Positions 1 to 12,359 of a stretch of 64,000 nucleotides of DNA are shown here, piece by piece. The translations under genes were made by a program, and so were the position numbers. The stretch comes from Abelmoschus esculentus (taxonomy: Eukaryota > Streptophyta > Magnoliopsida > Malvales > Malvaceae), in the NCBI GenBank assembly GCA_035048815.1, contig JAUCBN010000046.1, positions 11,882,999-11,946,998 of the forward strand, read 5' to 3'. The notes below the pieces were generated by a model. The model had not been told where the DNA came from. It ran no database searches and saw only the letters and a list, made by a program, of their open reading frames with translations. Each line of letters starts with the position of its first letter. Position 1 is the stretch's first letter.

Positions 1-480
1 GACTTGTGCGGTCACTGTGGGGGGTTCCTCTCCCAAGTCCATTCCTATGATGTGAACAGTGATAAGAATTTGGTAAAGGTTAAGCAAAAGCTTTTAATGG
101 CCATTGTGTGCTTCGGTGAGACAAGCAACATAAGTCACCTATGTTAGAGTGAAGTAGGGTCGCTTCAAGGAGACTATTGGGCATAGTTCTCTTATACTCT
201 CACAGAATCAAGAGATGTCCATGGCCATAAGGGCATAACCATGTGAGTTGTATCTCTTGTCAGAGAGATAGGTGTGTGAAGTATGTCATCGTTTACACCA
301 ACGGTTGACAGTTCAAGGACATCGCGTCTACTGATTAGCTAGTAAAGTAAATATACTTTCACAAGGGAAGGTTCAAAAGTGGACACCTACCTATCCTTTG
401 CATCTATCAATCGCAGAGCCTATCACCACATTGTGCCAAAATGTTTTTATAAAACCATCAATTTCATTCATGTGGGGGAT
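1..480 (+). mobile_element. 3' internal tail of a copia retrotransposon (non-coding)
   Basis: No reading frame is kept here. The stretch ends in a purine-rich tract (TGTGGGGGAT, 471-480) directly before a TGTTGG LTR start, the usual polypurine tract and 3' LTR junction of Ty1/copia elements. The coding part of the element lies left of the window. The copia assignment is inferred from the junction and LTR style, not from protein. Confidence 0.6.
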
Positions 481-1475
481 TGTTGGAAAATAGTGAGCAA
501 ATGACCATCTTTGAAGCATATTTTGAAAGAGTAAAGATAAGGATTCGAATAAGGAATTATTGATTCCTACTCTACTCCGCGAGATCTTTACAACGGTAGC
601 TCATATGCTCAAAATTGTTGAGTAGTGAATGAGAAATTGATGCTCAAAGTAAGAAGGTTGAAATAAAATAAGGAATGAGAAACCCCATTATCCCATATTG
701 AAGGGATAAATGAAGTGGGAAGTGTTTATATACACTTACTCACATAGTTGTCATTGAATGACTTAACTCTTGGGTTGGGGTGCACGACGTGGGCGATGCA
801 AATGTCCGAATCGGTCTGGCCCTTTTTGGGCCTACGGATATTTTACCCGTTGTGAATATTTTCCTTAATTTATTTTATTTTTAATATCTAAAAGGAGTTT
901 GTATTCAGTTGAAATACAGATAATGGAGCGGTTATAACTGCTCAGGATATTTTTGGATAATGGATAGATAATGGCTATTATTAGTATAAATTTGAATTTA
1001 ATTCAATTTAAAATACTAGATAATTAGTATTATCTCTAATATTTCGAATTTTAAATTCGTTTACGTTGCTCATTGTTGCCCTAATTCTCTACTATAAATA
1101 AGAGATTGATTCTTCAGTTTTAAACACACCTCACATCTCTCAAAATGTTTTCTCTCCTTCTTTTTCTTCCGGTGACTGGCGAAGGCAAGAACGGTTCGGG
1201 AACTCAGCAAATGTGCTATTGTTGGAGTTCCTCTTGTTGTTGTATCTTGGGAGACAGAATATCAATAAACTCAGCACCATCGGAGTGGCAGAAAATCTGT
1301 CTTAAGGAAACTGCAATTGGGCAGGCCTTAACACGATTCCAATTTATCAAAATCAAATTCGGTTTGATCGAAATTTATTTACTTTCGTTATGGTTTTACT
1401 GTTCGTTTAAAATAATAATTTTATATCATTTTATTTTATTATTATTTTCTTGGATTAACCACTTATTGTCCAACA
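481..1475 (+). repeat. copia-type 3' LTR
   Basis: The LTR starts with TGTTGG after the purine tract and most plausibly ends with CCAACA at 1470-1475, giving a 6-bp inverted terminal pair and a length of 995 bp. A TATA-like motif (TATAAATA, about 1094) followed by CTC-rich DNA fits an LTR promoter. The 5' LTR is outside the window, so the target duplication cannot be checked. A 193-codon open frame at 1145-1726 crosses the LTR end and looks accidental. Confidence 0.55.
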
Positions 1476-1805
1476 GAAAAAAGACTTTACATATTAAAAA
1501 AAACACATATTCGACCCCTACGACGTCTGAGCTATTGAGCTCTTTTAGATATCATTTTGAGACCTTCTTTGCAAAGCAAACCGTTAGAAATGGAGAAGGG
1601 GACGAGGGCTTCATCTTGGTGGCTTTGGCTTGCCGGAGTGATCATCAAAATGACGACGACGACATGAAGAATGACGGCAACACTGGTTTGAAAGAAAATA
1701 GGGTTTGGCATTTGAATAGGTTTTAGAATCCCGATTTTAATTTTTTTGCTTTTCTTTCCTTTTCCATTTATGCCGTGCTTTTTATTATTATTTTTAATCT
1801 ATTTT

Positions 1806-2032
1806 ATAGTGGCGTTTTTAAAATGAAATGCCGCTAAAGCTAGATCTATTGTGGCGTTTTTCAAACTAAACGTCGCTAAAACTAGACCTATTACGACGTT
1901 AATACTAAAAATGCCGTTGAAGTTGCCTTTTGCGGCAGTTATACAATAAACGCCGCGATAAATACAATGTTTGCGCCGTTTTTCTTAAAAACGCCACAAA
2001 ATATGTCGCTATATACCAAGTTTGGTGTAGTG
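1806..2032. mobile_element. CACTA (En/Spm) transposon terminus with subterminal repeats
   Basis: Read on the minus strand the end at 2032 begins CACTACACCAAA, the CACTA-superfamily terminus. Inside it lie repeated blocks of GTGGCGTTTTT and GCCGCTAAA type (about 1809-2000), spaced some 40-50 bp apart, as in subterminal repeats of this class. The opposite end was not found in the window. The copia element to its left may be nested in it. ATT at 2033-2035 would be one copy of the 3-bp target duplication. Confidence 0.7.
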
Positions 2033-3687
2033 ATTAAATTAAATCAACACAATTGATAAAAACAATTAATAAAGAAAAAAAAAGAACAAAATTTTGAAGA
2101 GAAATAAACCACCCATTTTTTTAAGTTTGGGATTAAATTACTTTTGTATCAAAATTTTGGAGGGATATAAGTTATTCAAAATTTTGAAGGGAATTAAAAA
2201 TAAACTTTGATTATTATATATAAAAAAGAAAAAATAAAATTTTGGAAGAAATTATAATATATAATAAATTTTTGAGGAACATTATTATTATTATTTAAGT
2301 ATACATTAAAGTTGATATATTAATATATACATACATATATAGTATATACATATACATATATGCATATATATTATGTATATATATATATATTAAAACATAT
2401 ACTAAAATATATTGTATAATATACATATATATTATATTATATACATATACAATAAAGTAAATAATATACGTATTAAAGTATATTATACATTAAAACCAAC
2501 AAAGGATGGTCCAAATGGTAAGCAGTTTAATTTCGTTTTGATGGTCTTTTTGTTCTTTCTATTCCTTACAACTTTATTTTTATTCTTAATTAAACATTAT
2601 TTATTTTTGTAATTTACTCTAATGTTTATTCTTTTTAGTCCATAAAACTTTTTAAAATTCAACATATTCTTTTTTTTTTGGTAATTTAGTTGAATTTTTA
2701 TTATTTTAAATTTATATATTTGTTAATTATAGTCTCTAAAATTGTGTTCTTATTTTAAATTGACCCTTATTCATTTTTATAATTTAGTTTAATGTTTTTA
2801 ATGTTATTATATTTTTATTTATTTTGAAAACCGAAATTTACCTTTATTAATTTTTATTTTTTTAATTAAATCTAACTTTTAAGATATAAATCATTTAATG
2901 ATATTTTTGTTTTAGCTTGCGTATAATATTTATTTTTAATGTGATTCATTATAGTGAAAGACGTGAGACGTTAAATAATTAATTCTAAATGAATGATCAA
3001 CCCAAAATATATCAATTATTAGTACCAAACTAAAATTTAATAATTAATATGAATTCAAAACCCGAATTAATCCGACTTGAAATAAAACCAACTTGAAATG
3101 AATCCGACCTGAAATGAACTCGTCAATTATCTGATTTTGACCCGAACCGTTTGAACCCGACCTGAAATGAACTCGAACTAAAATAGACCCGAACTAAAAT
3201 GGACTCGATCTAAAATTGACTCACACCCGACCCGAATCGAGTTAAAACATCAAATCAACCTAAAATGGAAAGTATCCGATTTTATTCAACCTAACAGTAT
3301 CGAACATAAAAACCATCTGATTAATTGTTTTTACATCCTACCGATAATATTGCGCGGAAGGGTGATGAAAAGATTTTCATGGATTTTTTCAAGTTGGTTG
3401 AAACTTTAAATGTAATAGTTTTGACCAAGTCTTGTTGAAAATAACACAAGAAAATATAATGAAGAATGCGTCTCATACGAAAGAAAAGTCTACACGAACA
3501 ATAAATGATTTGATCGACTCGTAAACCTGCCAAGCATTGATTGTAGCTACAATCAGTTGTGCCGAAACCATTAAGCTCACACCACATGTTTTCATGAGAG
3601 ATTGAGGACTATTTTCTATTTCGTTGCTTTCCGTCCGACCTTCAATCCTTATAACAGTCCAGTTGTTCCATTATTTTCCCCATAAAA
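2033..3687. other. AT-rich intergenic DNA upstream of the receptor-like protein gene
   Basis: 2290-2490 is an AT dinucleotide-rich microsatellite-like tract. 3060-3265 is a degenerate minisatellite of CCCGA/ACCTGAAATGAACTCG-like units. I see no gene. A short minus-strand frame at 3321-3587 has no recognisable features. Confidence 0.6.
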
Positions 3688-6600
3688 ATGAGGATTTCAT
3701 TGTTTTCATGGTTGTACTTCAGTTTGTACATTGCAACTTTTAGCATTGCTGCAGTTTCAGTTTCTGGTCAATGTCAAAGAGATCAGCAGGAGCTGCTGCT
3801 GGGATTAAAAAATACCCTCAATTCTTCTTTATCTGAAAAGCTAATGATGTGGAATCAAGACACGGATTGCTGTTCTTGGGATGGTATAACCTGCGATGCG
3901 AGTGGTCGGGTCATCGAACTTGACTTGAGCAACCAGTCGATTTTTCGAGGAATCAACCATGCAAATACTCTTTTCCGTCTTCAGCATCTTCAGAAACTTA
4001 ATTTGGCTCATAACATATTTTTAACCGAGTTTCCTTCAGGGTTTGGAAATTTGACAAACGTGAGGTATCTTAATTTGTCGCATGCAGGCTTCACTGGACA
4101 GATTCCGGTTGGGATTTCACACCTGACAAAGTTGGTTACTCTCGACTTGTCTGTAAGTTACTTTCTTACATCAGAAGGGATCTTGAAACTGGAGAAGCCA
4201 AATTTGAAGATGCTTGTTCAAAATCTAACGGGGCTAAAGAATCTCTATCTTGATGGCATAAATATATCAGCAAACGGAAAAGAGTGGAGCCAGGCTTTAT
4301 CATCTTCGCTGCCTAATCTGCAAGTGCTGAGCATGAGAAGTTGTTATCTTTCAGGACCTATTAGTCTTTCCCTTCTCAACCTCAAGTCTCTCTCGATCAT
4401 TCTTTTAGACGACAACAACTTGTCCGGTCCATTTCCAGGATTCATGGCAGAATTACAGAATTTGATTTCCTTGAATCTTGCAGGGAATAACTTGAGTGGA
4501 AGAGTACCAGAAGAAATCCTTGAGTCACCAAAGTTACAGACTCTGGATTTGTCTTTCAACAGGTTGCTCCAAGGTACTTTTCAAAACTTTCCTGCAAATG
4601 CATCTCTTCAGTCACTAGTAGTTCGTCGCACAGATTTTGGGGGACAATTACCAGAATCCATCGGCAACCTTGGGCAATTGACATGGATAGAGTTGGCACA
4701 GTGCAAGTTCACCGGACCAATTCCTAAATCACTGGAGAAACTTAAGCAGCTGATCCATCTGGATTTTTCCTACAATAATTTCTCTGGTCCAATTCCCTCA
4801 TTCACACCATTAAGGAACGTTACAGAGCTAATCCTTACCGACAATCAATTAAATGGCTCTATTCTTTCCATCACCTGGTCAAGCCTTCAGAATCTCATTA
4901 GGCTTGACTTGCGAGGAAACTCTTTCAGTGGAACTGTCCCACCAACTCTGTTTCAGATTCAATCCTTGAAGGTAATGGACCTTGCAAAAAATAAGTTCAG
5001 TGGTGGATTCGGTGAGGTCAAAGGTGAGCTTGCTTCGCTGCTTGAAACCATTGATCTGAGTCAAAATGAGTTCCGAGGGCGATTTCCAATGTTTGTATCT
5101 GAATTCCGAGGTCTAAAGTTCCTGTCACTTTCTAGGAACAATTTCAGTGGATCAATACCATTGAGTGCATTTCAGAAGCTGAAGAATCTCGACACTCTGG
5201 ATCTTTCCTACAATAGCCTGTCTATTGACTCAAGTTGTACTAATCTTCCCTTGCCTTTGTTGCCCAACGGTACCCACTTGAACTTGGCTTCTTGCAACTT
5301 AACCAAATTCCCTGAATTCTTAATGAACCTATCCAATTTGTACTTCCTAGACCTTTCAAGCAATCGGATTCAAGGGGAAATACCTACTTGGATTTGGAAA
5401 CCTCATCTTTATCATCTAAATCTTTCTCTCAACTTTCTTGTACAACTTGAAAAACCTTCGTACATAAATCCATCTATGCTTGTGCTTGACCTTCATGACA
5501 ATCAGCTTCAGTGGAAAATACCCTTTTTTCCACCAAGTGCTGTCTACCTAGATTACTCAAACAACAATTTGAGCTCTGTTATACCACCTGAGATTGGTGA
5601 CTTCCTCCAGTGGGCTGTTTTCTTCTCACTCTCGGGAAACAATTTTCATGGGAGCATCCCCGAGTCCATATGCAACGCTTCATTACTTGCAGTACTTGAT
5701 CTATCTAATAACACACTAAATGGGTCAATTCCTCAATGTTTGATGATACAGACGCGTAAGTATCTTGGAGTACTGAATCTGAAGCAAAACAATCTCAGCG
5801 GCATCATTTCTGATACATTTCCAGAAAACTGCAGCTTGCAAACTCTAGATCTCAATCAAAACCAACTGGGAGGAAAGGTTCCAAAATCTTTGGCCAACTG
5901 CAGAACGTTGGAGGTATTAGACCTTGGGAACAATCAAATTAATGACACATTTCCTTGCCAGTTGAACAACACATCCAAGCTGCGTGTTCTTGTTTTACGA
6001 TCCAACAACTTAAGAGGAGATGTTAACTGTGGAGGGAACGTTTCCTGGCCTATGCTTCAGATTATCGACTTAGCTTCCAACTCTTTTACTGGTAAACTAC
6101 CGCAAGGATTGTTGATGACCTGGAACTCTATGAAAGCCAACAAAGTCGAACACCATTCAGAACAGCTACGGTATGAAGTTCTGCAATTAAGTGATATTTA
6201 TTTTCAAGATTCGGTGAAAGTTACCATGAAAGGTCTAGAGTTGAATCTGGTGAAAATCCTAACTATCTTCACCTCCATTGACCTTTCTTCCAACAAGTTT
6301 GAAGGGAATATACCTGAAGCTATAGGGGATTTCAAAGCATTATACTTGCTTAATTTGTCAAGTAATGCGCTGTCTGGTCCAGTCCCGTCTTTCCTAGGAA
6401 ACTTGCCAAACCTTGAGGCCTTGGATCTTTCAAGCAACCACCTAAGTGGGCAGATTCCTTTGCAGCTGGCAAACTTAAATTTCTTATCATTCCTCAATCT
6501 CTCCAACAATGACTTGAGAGGAATGATCCCATTAGGTACTCAGATTCAGTCGTTTTCAGAAGCTTCATTCAAAAACAATGCAGGACTCTGTGGACGACCT

Positions 6601-6873
6601 TTGGAGGTACAATGCAAATCCCCTCAAACTTCTAAAGACGGCCCTTCAAAGTCCGTGACCGGTAACCATATCGGTTGGAATTTCCTAAGTGTTGAGATAG
6701 GATTTGTGTTTGGTATAGGAGCTGTCATTTTACCTCTTATGTTTTGCAAGAGGTGGAGGATATGGTATTATAAGCGCACGGATGGTGTTGTTTATAAGTT
6801 ATTCCCTAGGCTGGATCCCAAAAACAGGACTCGTCCGGCGACATCTCAATGTACTCCAGGGAGGAGGCTGTAG
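3688..6873 (+). CDS. LRR receptor-like protein (Ve1/Cf-9 type), intact
   Basis: This intronless gene encodes 1,061 residues. Residues 1-27 form a signal peptide ending at SVSG. An LRRNT_2 cap follows (about 28-70) with the paired cysteines of DTDCCSWDGITC. Some thirty extracellular plant-type LRRs (LxxLxLSxNxLSGxIP) fill the middle, with many N-glycosylation sites. An island region lies near 811-855, before the last LRR block. The C-terminus has one membrane helix around 1001-1020 with a GxxxG pattern and a short basic cytoplasmic tail. There is no kinase domain. Such proteins sit in the plasma membrane, sense apoplastic ligands and are known to signal through SOBIR1/BAK1-type co-receptors. 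Overall layout and the LRRNT are closest to Verticillium-resistance Ve1-like proteins. The ligand is unknown. It is paralogous to the broken copy at 18345. Confidence 0.93.
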   Translation: MRISLFSWLYFSLYIATFSIAAVSVSGQCQRDQQELLLGLKNTLNSSLSEKLMMWNQDTDCCSWDGITCDASGRVIELDLSNQSIFRGINHANTLFRLQHLQKLNLAHNIFLTEFPSGFGNLTNVRYLNLSHAGFTGQIPVGISHLTKLVTLDLSVSYFLTSEGILKLEKPNLKMLVQNLTGLKNLYLDGINISANGKEWSQALSSSLPNLQVLSMRSCYLSGPISLSLLNLKSLSIILLDDNNLSGPFPGFMAELQNLISLNLAGNNLSGRVPEEILESPKLQTLDLSFNRLLQGTFQNFPANASLQSLVVRRTDFGGQLPESIGNLGQLTWIELAQCKFTGPIPKSLEKLKQLIHLDFSYNNFSGPIPSFTPLRNVTELILTDNQLNGSILSITWSSLQNLIRLDLRGNSFSGTVPPTLFQIQSLKVMDLAKNKFSGGFGEVKGELASLLETIDLSQNEFRGRFPMFVSEFRGLKFLSLSRNNFSGSIPLSAFQKLKNLDTLDLSYNSLSIDSSCTNLPLPLLPNGTHLNLASCNLTKFPEFLMNLSNLYFLDLSSNRIQGEIPTWIWKPHLYHLNLSLNFLVQLEKPSYINPSMLVLDLHDNQLQWKIPFFPPSAVYLDYSNNNLSSVIPPEIGDFLQWAVFFSLSGNNFHGSIPESICNASLLAVLDLSNNTLNGSIPQCLMIQTRKYLGVLNLKQNNLSGIISDTFPENCSLQTLDLNQNQLGGKVPKSLANCRTLEVLDLGNNQINDTFPCQLNNTSKLRVLVLRSNNLRGDVNCGGNVSWPMLQIIDLASNSFTGKLPQGLLMTWNSMKANKVEHHSEQLRYEVLQLSDIYFQDSVKVTMKGLELNLVKILTIFTSIDLSSNKFEGNIPEAIGDFKALYLLNLSSNALSGPVPSFLGNLPNLEALDLSSNHLSGQIPLQLANLNFLSFLNLSNNDLRGMIPLGTQIQSFSEASFKNNAGLCGRPLEVQCKSPQTSKDGPSKSVTGNHIGWNFLSVEIGFVFGIGAVILPLMFCKRWRIWYYKRTDGVVYKLFPRLDPKNRTRPATSQCTPGRRL

Positions 6874-7691
6874 CCATCACTAGAAGGATCATCGCAGGAT
6901 GTTTGCTAGGAAACAAAGCCATCATTTCTTCTGTTTTAGGCAAGTAAGAAGCTGTCTCAAAGATAGGTGTTTTTAGGTTGGTTTTAAGGTGATTTGTGTA
7001 CAAGTTGATGTTTGTTTTAAGTTATTGTGTTGTTTTAAGCTAGTTTAAGAGTAAAAATAATATAAAATATTTAGCTTTTGGGGTTAAAAATATTTTTCAG
7101 TTTGATTTAAAAGATACTTTTTTAAAGACTGAAATTTCTAACATTTATTTTTTTTTTCAAGAATATTTTTAAGTAAAATTATTTATATATCTTTGTTTAT
7201 AATACCAATCCTTTTATATTTTTCAAAAATAATATATCTAAAATAAAAGTTTTATCTATTTAAAAATATATTTTGACAACAATACTAAATATTCTTATTT
7301 TATACTAAATAGTCCAAAAACGCTTTCAAAAACATTTCCCTACTGCATTTTTCAAAGATAATACATCAATCATATAATTGAATTTAAAGAAAACAATTAA
7401 ATAAAATAGACCAAAATTAAATAAATTGAAACTTAAATTTGAATTTTAATAAATAAAGGGACTAAATTGAAAAGATTTAAAAATTTTGAGGTTAAAATAA
7501 AAAATTAATAATAAAATGCGAATTTAATATCCGGCCTACCTTAAAACATAGTAAAAAGACCCAACATCAAAACGATATCGTTCCCACAAAATTATAAAAG
7601 GCTAAACCCAAGCCGAAGTATGCCTCTATCATACTTACCGACTAGTGACTACTAAAAGTTAAATTTTGATCTAAGATAATGTCCGATTATC
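6874..7691. other. AT-rich intergenic DNA
   Basis: This is the 3' flank of the receptor-like protein gene, including its presumed 3' UTR. It is A/T-rich with no coding signal, RNA gene or clear repeat that I can support. Confidence 0.5.
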
Positions 7692-7902
7692 GAAAAATTA
7701 TTAGGTAAACTTTATTCATCACGTTATTTATGGTTTCAATTAATCAGAACCGTTGATTTCAATTTTTTTTAAGTGAATCATCACTCCTTTCCTACATGTA
7801 CTTAGTGAGTGGGTAGTTATTAGGTGATTATTTAAAGATCAATGGTCCTGATTACTTGGACCATGAATGACGTGGTAAACAGGGTTCACCTAATAATTTC
7901 TC
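7692..7902. mobile_element. Mutator-type MITE with perfect 9-bp target duplication
   Basis: The two ends are inverted copies (GAAAAATTATTAGGTAAAC at the left, GAGAAATTATTAGGTGAAC when the right end is reversed), and the inversion continues for about 65 bp, so the 211-bp element is mostly a hairpin. The flanks carry identical 9-mers, CCGATTATC, at 7683-7691 and 7903-7911. A 9-bp duplication is the mark of the Mutator superfamily. It has no coding capacity. Confidence 0.85.
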
Positions 7903-9047
7903 CCGATTATCATACTACAAAGTCAAACAACTACTGTTTATTTCGATTTTGCTTTATCTTTTTTTTTTTAAAAAAATAATATCATTCTATTAAAATTTTA
8001 AAAATTATTATTATCTCAAAAAATTTAAATAATTTTAATCAATTTTTTCTTATAATTTTTAAAAATTAAAATTATCATTATACTTCACAAAATTATTAGA
8101 ATTTTAATTAGACTCTATTTTTTTCGTCGAGTTTTATCATTGTACATATTAATGATATAATAAAGTATTAGTGTAGGCCATGGTGTGTTTAAATCTTAAC
8201 CTAACATTGGCAGAATTTGAGGAAGACAGATTTGTGTGGTAACACGGTCAATGTTTTTGTTACATATCATTTTCACATTGTCTTCATACATTTTTTACTT
8301 TAGAAACAAACTCAACTAACGGTATTAACATAATATTTATTTTAAAAAATTTAAATCTAAATTATCTTGTTTTAAAGGTATCAGAGTTGCGATTTATTTT
8401 TTAAAATGAGTTTATTAATCACCAAAGTGGCTTGAATTATAGGATTAGATCGTATTTTTATATGCTTTAATTGTTCATGAATAAAGGCGATCAAAAGTAT
8501 AATCATAATTTTTATACTAAAAAAAGATAGATGATAAAGAAAGCAGGAGTGAGCGAAACAAGTTAACGAAGCTCCGCTTCAGCATCTGTCTATAAAGACT
8601 GTAATGTACTAGTTGCTAGACTAATATGAAATGTTTTGGGGGTGCAATGACGAAGCCCCCGTAGTACGATACATGTTTCTGTTTTCTTGTACAATACTCT
8701 TATATCTCATGACAATGAAGGATTAAAATGAACAATTATGATCATGAATAGTCAGTTCTATGAGGTAACCCAAAGGTAAATCATACTGTTATATATGACA
8801 ATTATAGAGACATACTAACTAGTTTGATTAATGTATAAGAACATTCAAAGATAATTTGTATGCTTGATTTAAACTAGTTAATATTCTGCTATAGTTAATT
8901 ATATGAATTTTTTAATGCAATGATATGAATGTTTATGTTTAAGAATCATCCATAAATGAACTTAAATATAATATTACAGTTTTTGTCTGAGTCTATTAAC
9001 TTTACTCAAAGTGTTTAATCAGTGAGCTAATTAAATTTGCAACAAAA

Positions 9048-9914
9048 ATGAAAATTGCAGGTGGTGTTAAGGTAATCAGGTTTAATGGACTCAACTATGC
9101 TGAATGGTATGAATATGTCAACTTCCATTCTGGAATTTATGAACTTCGAGAGGCATTGGTTAATGATAGACCATCAGAGTTGACAGAGGACAACTCTCAA
9201 GCTAATAAAGATTATTATGCAGCTTGGAATGATGCGAACAGTACTCTATTGAGCTTCATGAAGATGATTATGGATTCTACCATATGGCCATCACTACCCA
9301 CCACCAATATGGCGAAAAAGTTCGTGCATTAACTTAAAAAAGTTTGTGCAACAACTTAAACAGTACTTTGTTGAGCTTGGAAATGATTATCAACTCGTTT
9401 TCGATTGGTTTTGGGTCTTTTGTGTTTAGTTGCAACAACCTAAAAAAGAATTAGAACCTTCTTAAATTAAAGGCTAAAGTCATTTAGGAAGAAGCGAGAT
9501 TAAAGAAAGATGAAAAAGCTAACATTGCTCATGTTACGGTTTACTCTTCTCAAGCAAAAAGCAATAAGGTCAAGCCAAACAAGAAAAAAAGGTCCTATGA
9601 AAACAATAGAAGGATCAATCTAGAAGGTGCAGAAGTGTTTCTTCTACAATAAAATTGGACATTTAAAGAAGAACTGTCTCAAGAGGAGGGCCTGGTTCGA
9701 GAAGAGGGTGATGCATTATATTTCTGTACATTTTGAATCAAATTTATTTGAGGTATCTAAAAATATTTGGTGGCTTGATAGTGATTCTAGAACTCATGTT
9801 TCTTGTATTTTTCATGGATTCAATATGATTCAGCCCATAACAAAAAATAAAAAAAAAATTATATGGGAAATAAATCAAAGGCGCATATTAAGGGCATTGA
9901 CAATTACAAATTAG
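9048..9914 (+). pseudogene. copia gag and start of protease (broken)
   Basis: 9048-9332 encodes a gag N-terminus (FNGLNYAEW context typical of copia gag). Stops follow, then a zinc-knuckle remnant near 9630 in which the second cysteine of CX2CX4HX4C is tyrosine (KCFFYNKIGH). Near 9765 comes a WWLDSDSRTHVSC stretch that matches the copia protease active-site region, normally DSGA, with the glycine-alanine lost. It cannot be functional. Confidence 0.75.
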
Positions 9915-10379
9915 TCCTAGATAACTAAAATCACCTGAATTTATAAGGTTGCCTTTATGTTCTAAGTGTGCGAGGAATTTAGTTTCAGTTTCTAAGTTGG
10001 ATTGTTTAGGATTTGAATTTAAGATTGGACATAACAACTTTTTTTTGTTTAAACATAAGTATTTTTATGGTAATGATACTTTGTGTTGTAATTTATTCGT
10101 TTCAATCTTGATGAAAAGTTTTCTAATTCCCTGTTTTATGTTGAATGCAATTATGGTATGAAACGTAGTACTATAAGTAAACATTCTACTCTCTACGGCA
10201 TAATAGGTTAGGTCATATATCTAAATAAAGGATAATGAGACTGATAAAGAATGAAACTTTACCTCAATTGGATTTTACTGACTAAAATGATGTATATTTA
10301 GATTGCATTAAAGGTAAGTAAACTAAATATATAGTGAAGAAACCTGTCATTAGAGCTACATAACTGCTTGAATTAATAC

Positions 10380-10858
10380 ACACCGATATATGTGGCCCAT
10401 TTGATGTTGCATCCAAGAATGGTGAAAGATATTTAATCACTTCTATATATAGATGATTATTCTTGGTACTATTACTTGTATCTGTTGTTTGAAAAGTCTC
10501 AAGAAGTGAATGTTTTGAAAAATTTTGTCACTGAAGTTGAAAAACAAATAGATAGAAATGTTAAGGTAATCAAATCTGATAGAAGTGGTGAATATTATGG
10601 TAAGACTAATGAAAGTGGACAATATCTTGATCCTTTTGCGAGATTCCTTGAAAATAAAGGCATATGTGCACAGTATACAATGTTTGGTACACCACAACAA
10701 AATTGTGTAACTGAAAGGCGGAATCGTACTCTCATGGATATGATTAGAAATATGTTGTGTAACAACTCTGTACCTATCTCTTTGTGGATGTACGCATTAC
10801 AGATAGTTGCGTACTTACTCAATAGGGTTCCTAGTAAGTCGGTTCTTAAGATTCTTTA
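10380..10858 (+). pseudogene. copia integrase core (broken)
   Basis: The copia integrase core can be read in two frames: HTDICGPF near 10380 (first catalytic Asp region), then KSDRSGEY (second Asp region), then GTPQQNCVTERRNRT, where the catalytic glutamate lies in a copia-type context, and ALQIVAYLLNRVPS. A frame change near 10450 and a stop at 10856 break it. Confidence 0.8.
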
Positions 10859-11309
10859 GGAACTATGAACAAGAAAGAAACCTAGTTTGAGGCACTTACA
10901 CATTTGGGGATACCCAACAGAAGTGAGAGTTTATAATCCACATGAAAGAAAATAGGATTTTGGAACCGTTAGTGAATTCTTCTTAGGATATCCTGAAAAA
11001 TTAAAGGGGTACAAATTCTATTGTCCTAACCATAACACAAGAATAATTGGGTATAGAAATGATCATTTCATTGAGAATGGAGGAGTTAGTAGGAGTAATG
11101 AAACATGAAAAGTGGATATTAGAGAGACTGTGGTAAAACAAACAATACCAAAATCTATGTCTGTTGTTGTAATTCTTGCTATAATATTACAACATAACAA
11201 CAGACGAGAACAACAATAACAACAACAAGGAGAAATAAAAGATTCAATCCTACTTGATATTGATGCTAACAATGAAATAACGACTAATGAATAAACTCAT
11301 GATGATCAA

Positions 11310-12225
11310 GTGAATTCAGAACAAGTTATGTTGAGAAGATCTATAAGGGAGAATAGATCTGCCATTTCTGATGATTATATGATTTATTCACTTGAACATG
11401 AATGTGAGTTGAGTATTGATAAAGATCTAGTCTCTTTTCAGGAAGCCATGGAAACTAACAATTCAAACGAATGTTTCAATGCCATGAAAAATGAATTAGA
11501 ATCGATGGATAAGAATCAAGTCTAGGAACTTGTAGATTTACTTGCAGGGTATAAAAAGGTCGAATGTAAGTGGGTCTTCAAGACCAAGCGTAACTCAAAA
11601 GGTAATATCGAAAAGTATAAGGCTAGACTTGTAGCCAAAGGTTTTACTCAGAATGATGACATTGATTATAAAGAGACATTCTCTTCAATATCAAAGAAGG
11701 ACTCTTTGAGAATTGTTACGGCTTTGGTGGCTTATTATGATTTGGATCTTCACCAAATGAATGTAAAAACTGCCTTTCTAAATGGGCAACTTGAAGAGGA
11801 AGTATTTATGGCTCAACCTAAGGATTTTGAGGCCATAGGAAAGGAGAACATGGTGTGTAAGTTGAGGGAGTCGATTTATAGATTAAAACAAGCTTCTAGA
11901 TAGTGGTACTTAAAGTTCAATGATATTATTCTGTCGCATGGATTTCTAGAGAACATTGTTGATAAGTGTATCCACATAAAGGTTAGTGGGAGAAAGTTTG
12001 TAATTCTAGATCTTTATGTCGACGATATCTTACTAGTCGCGAATGATCTTGGTTTGTTGCACGATGTAAAGAGTTTTCTTTCTGAGAACTTTGAAATGAA
12101 AGATATGGGAGAAACATCTTATGTGATAGGAATAGAAATATTTTGTGATAGATCACAAGGAGTTTTGGGACTTTCTCAGAAATATCGGAAAAGTTATAGA
12201 AAGATTTAGAATAGAAAATAGCCAC
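11310..12225 (+). pseudogene. copia reverse transcriptase (broken)
   Basis: Recognisable blocks are KWVFKTKRNSKG, YKARLVAKGFTQ, HQMNVKTAFLNGQLEEEVFM, YRLKQASR and the catalytic LYVDDILLVAND near 12015. Stops interrupt at about 11523 and 11901, and a frame change occurs near 12140. The domain order and the YVDD box identify Ty1/copia. Confidence 0.85.
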
Positions 12226-12359
12226 CCTAGTCCAGTTTCAATTCATAAAGGAGAAAAGTTAAGCAACTCACAACATCTTAAAAATGAATTGGAACGTAAG
12301 GAGATGGACAAAATTCCTTATGCTTTAGTGTTTGGGAGTTTAATGTATGCCATAACATG

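Noticed and set aside
1145..1726. 193-codon open frame
   Set aside because: It crosses the LTR/CACTA border, has no recognisable domain and low-complexity composition; it is most likely chance.
3321..3587. 88-codon minus-strand frame upstream of the receptor-like protein gene
   Set aside because: No domain, no splice context, and it lies in the presumed promoter.
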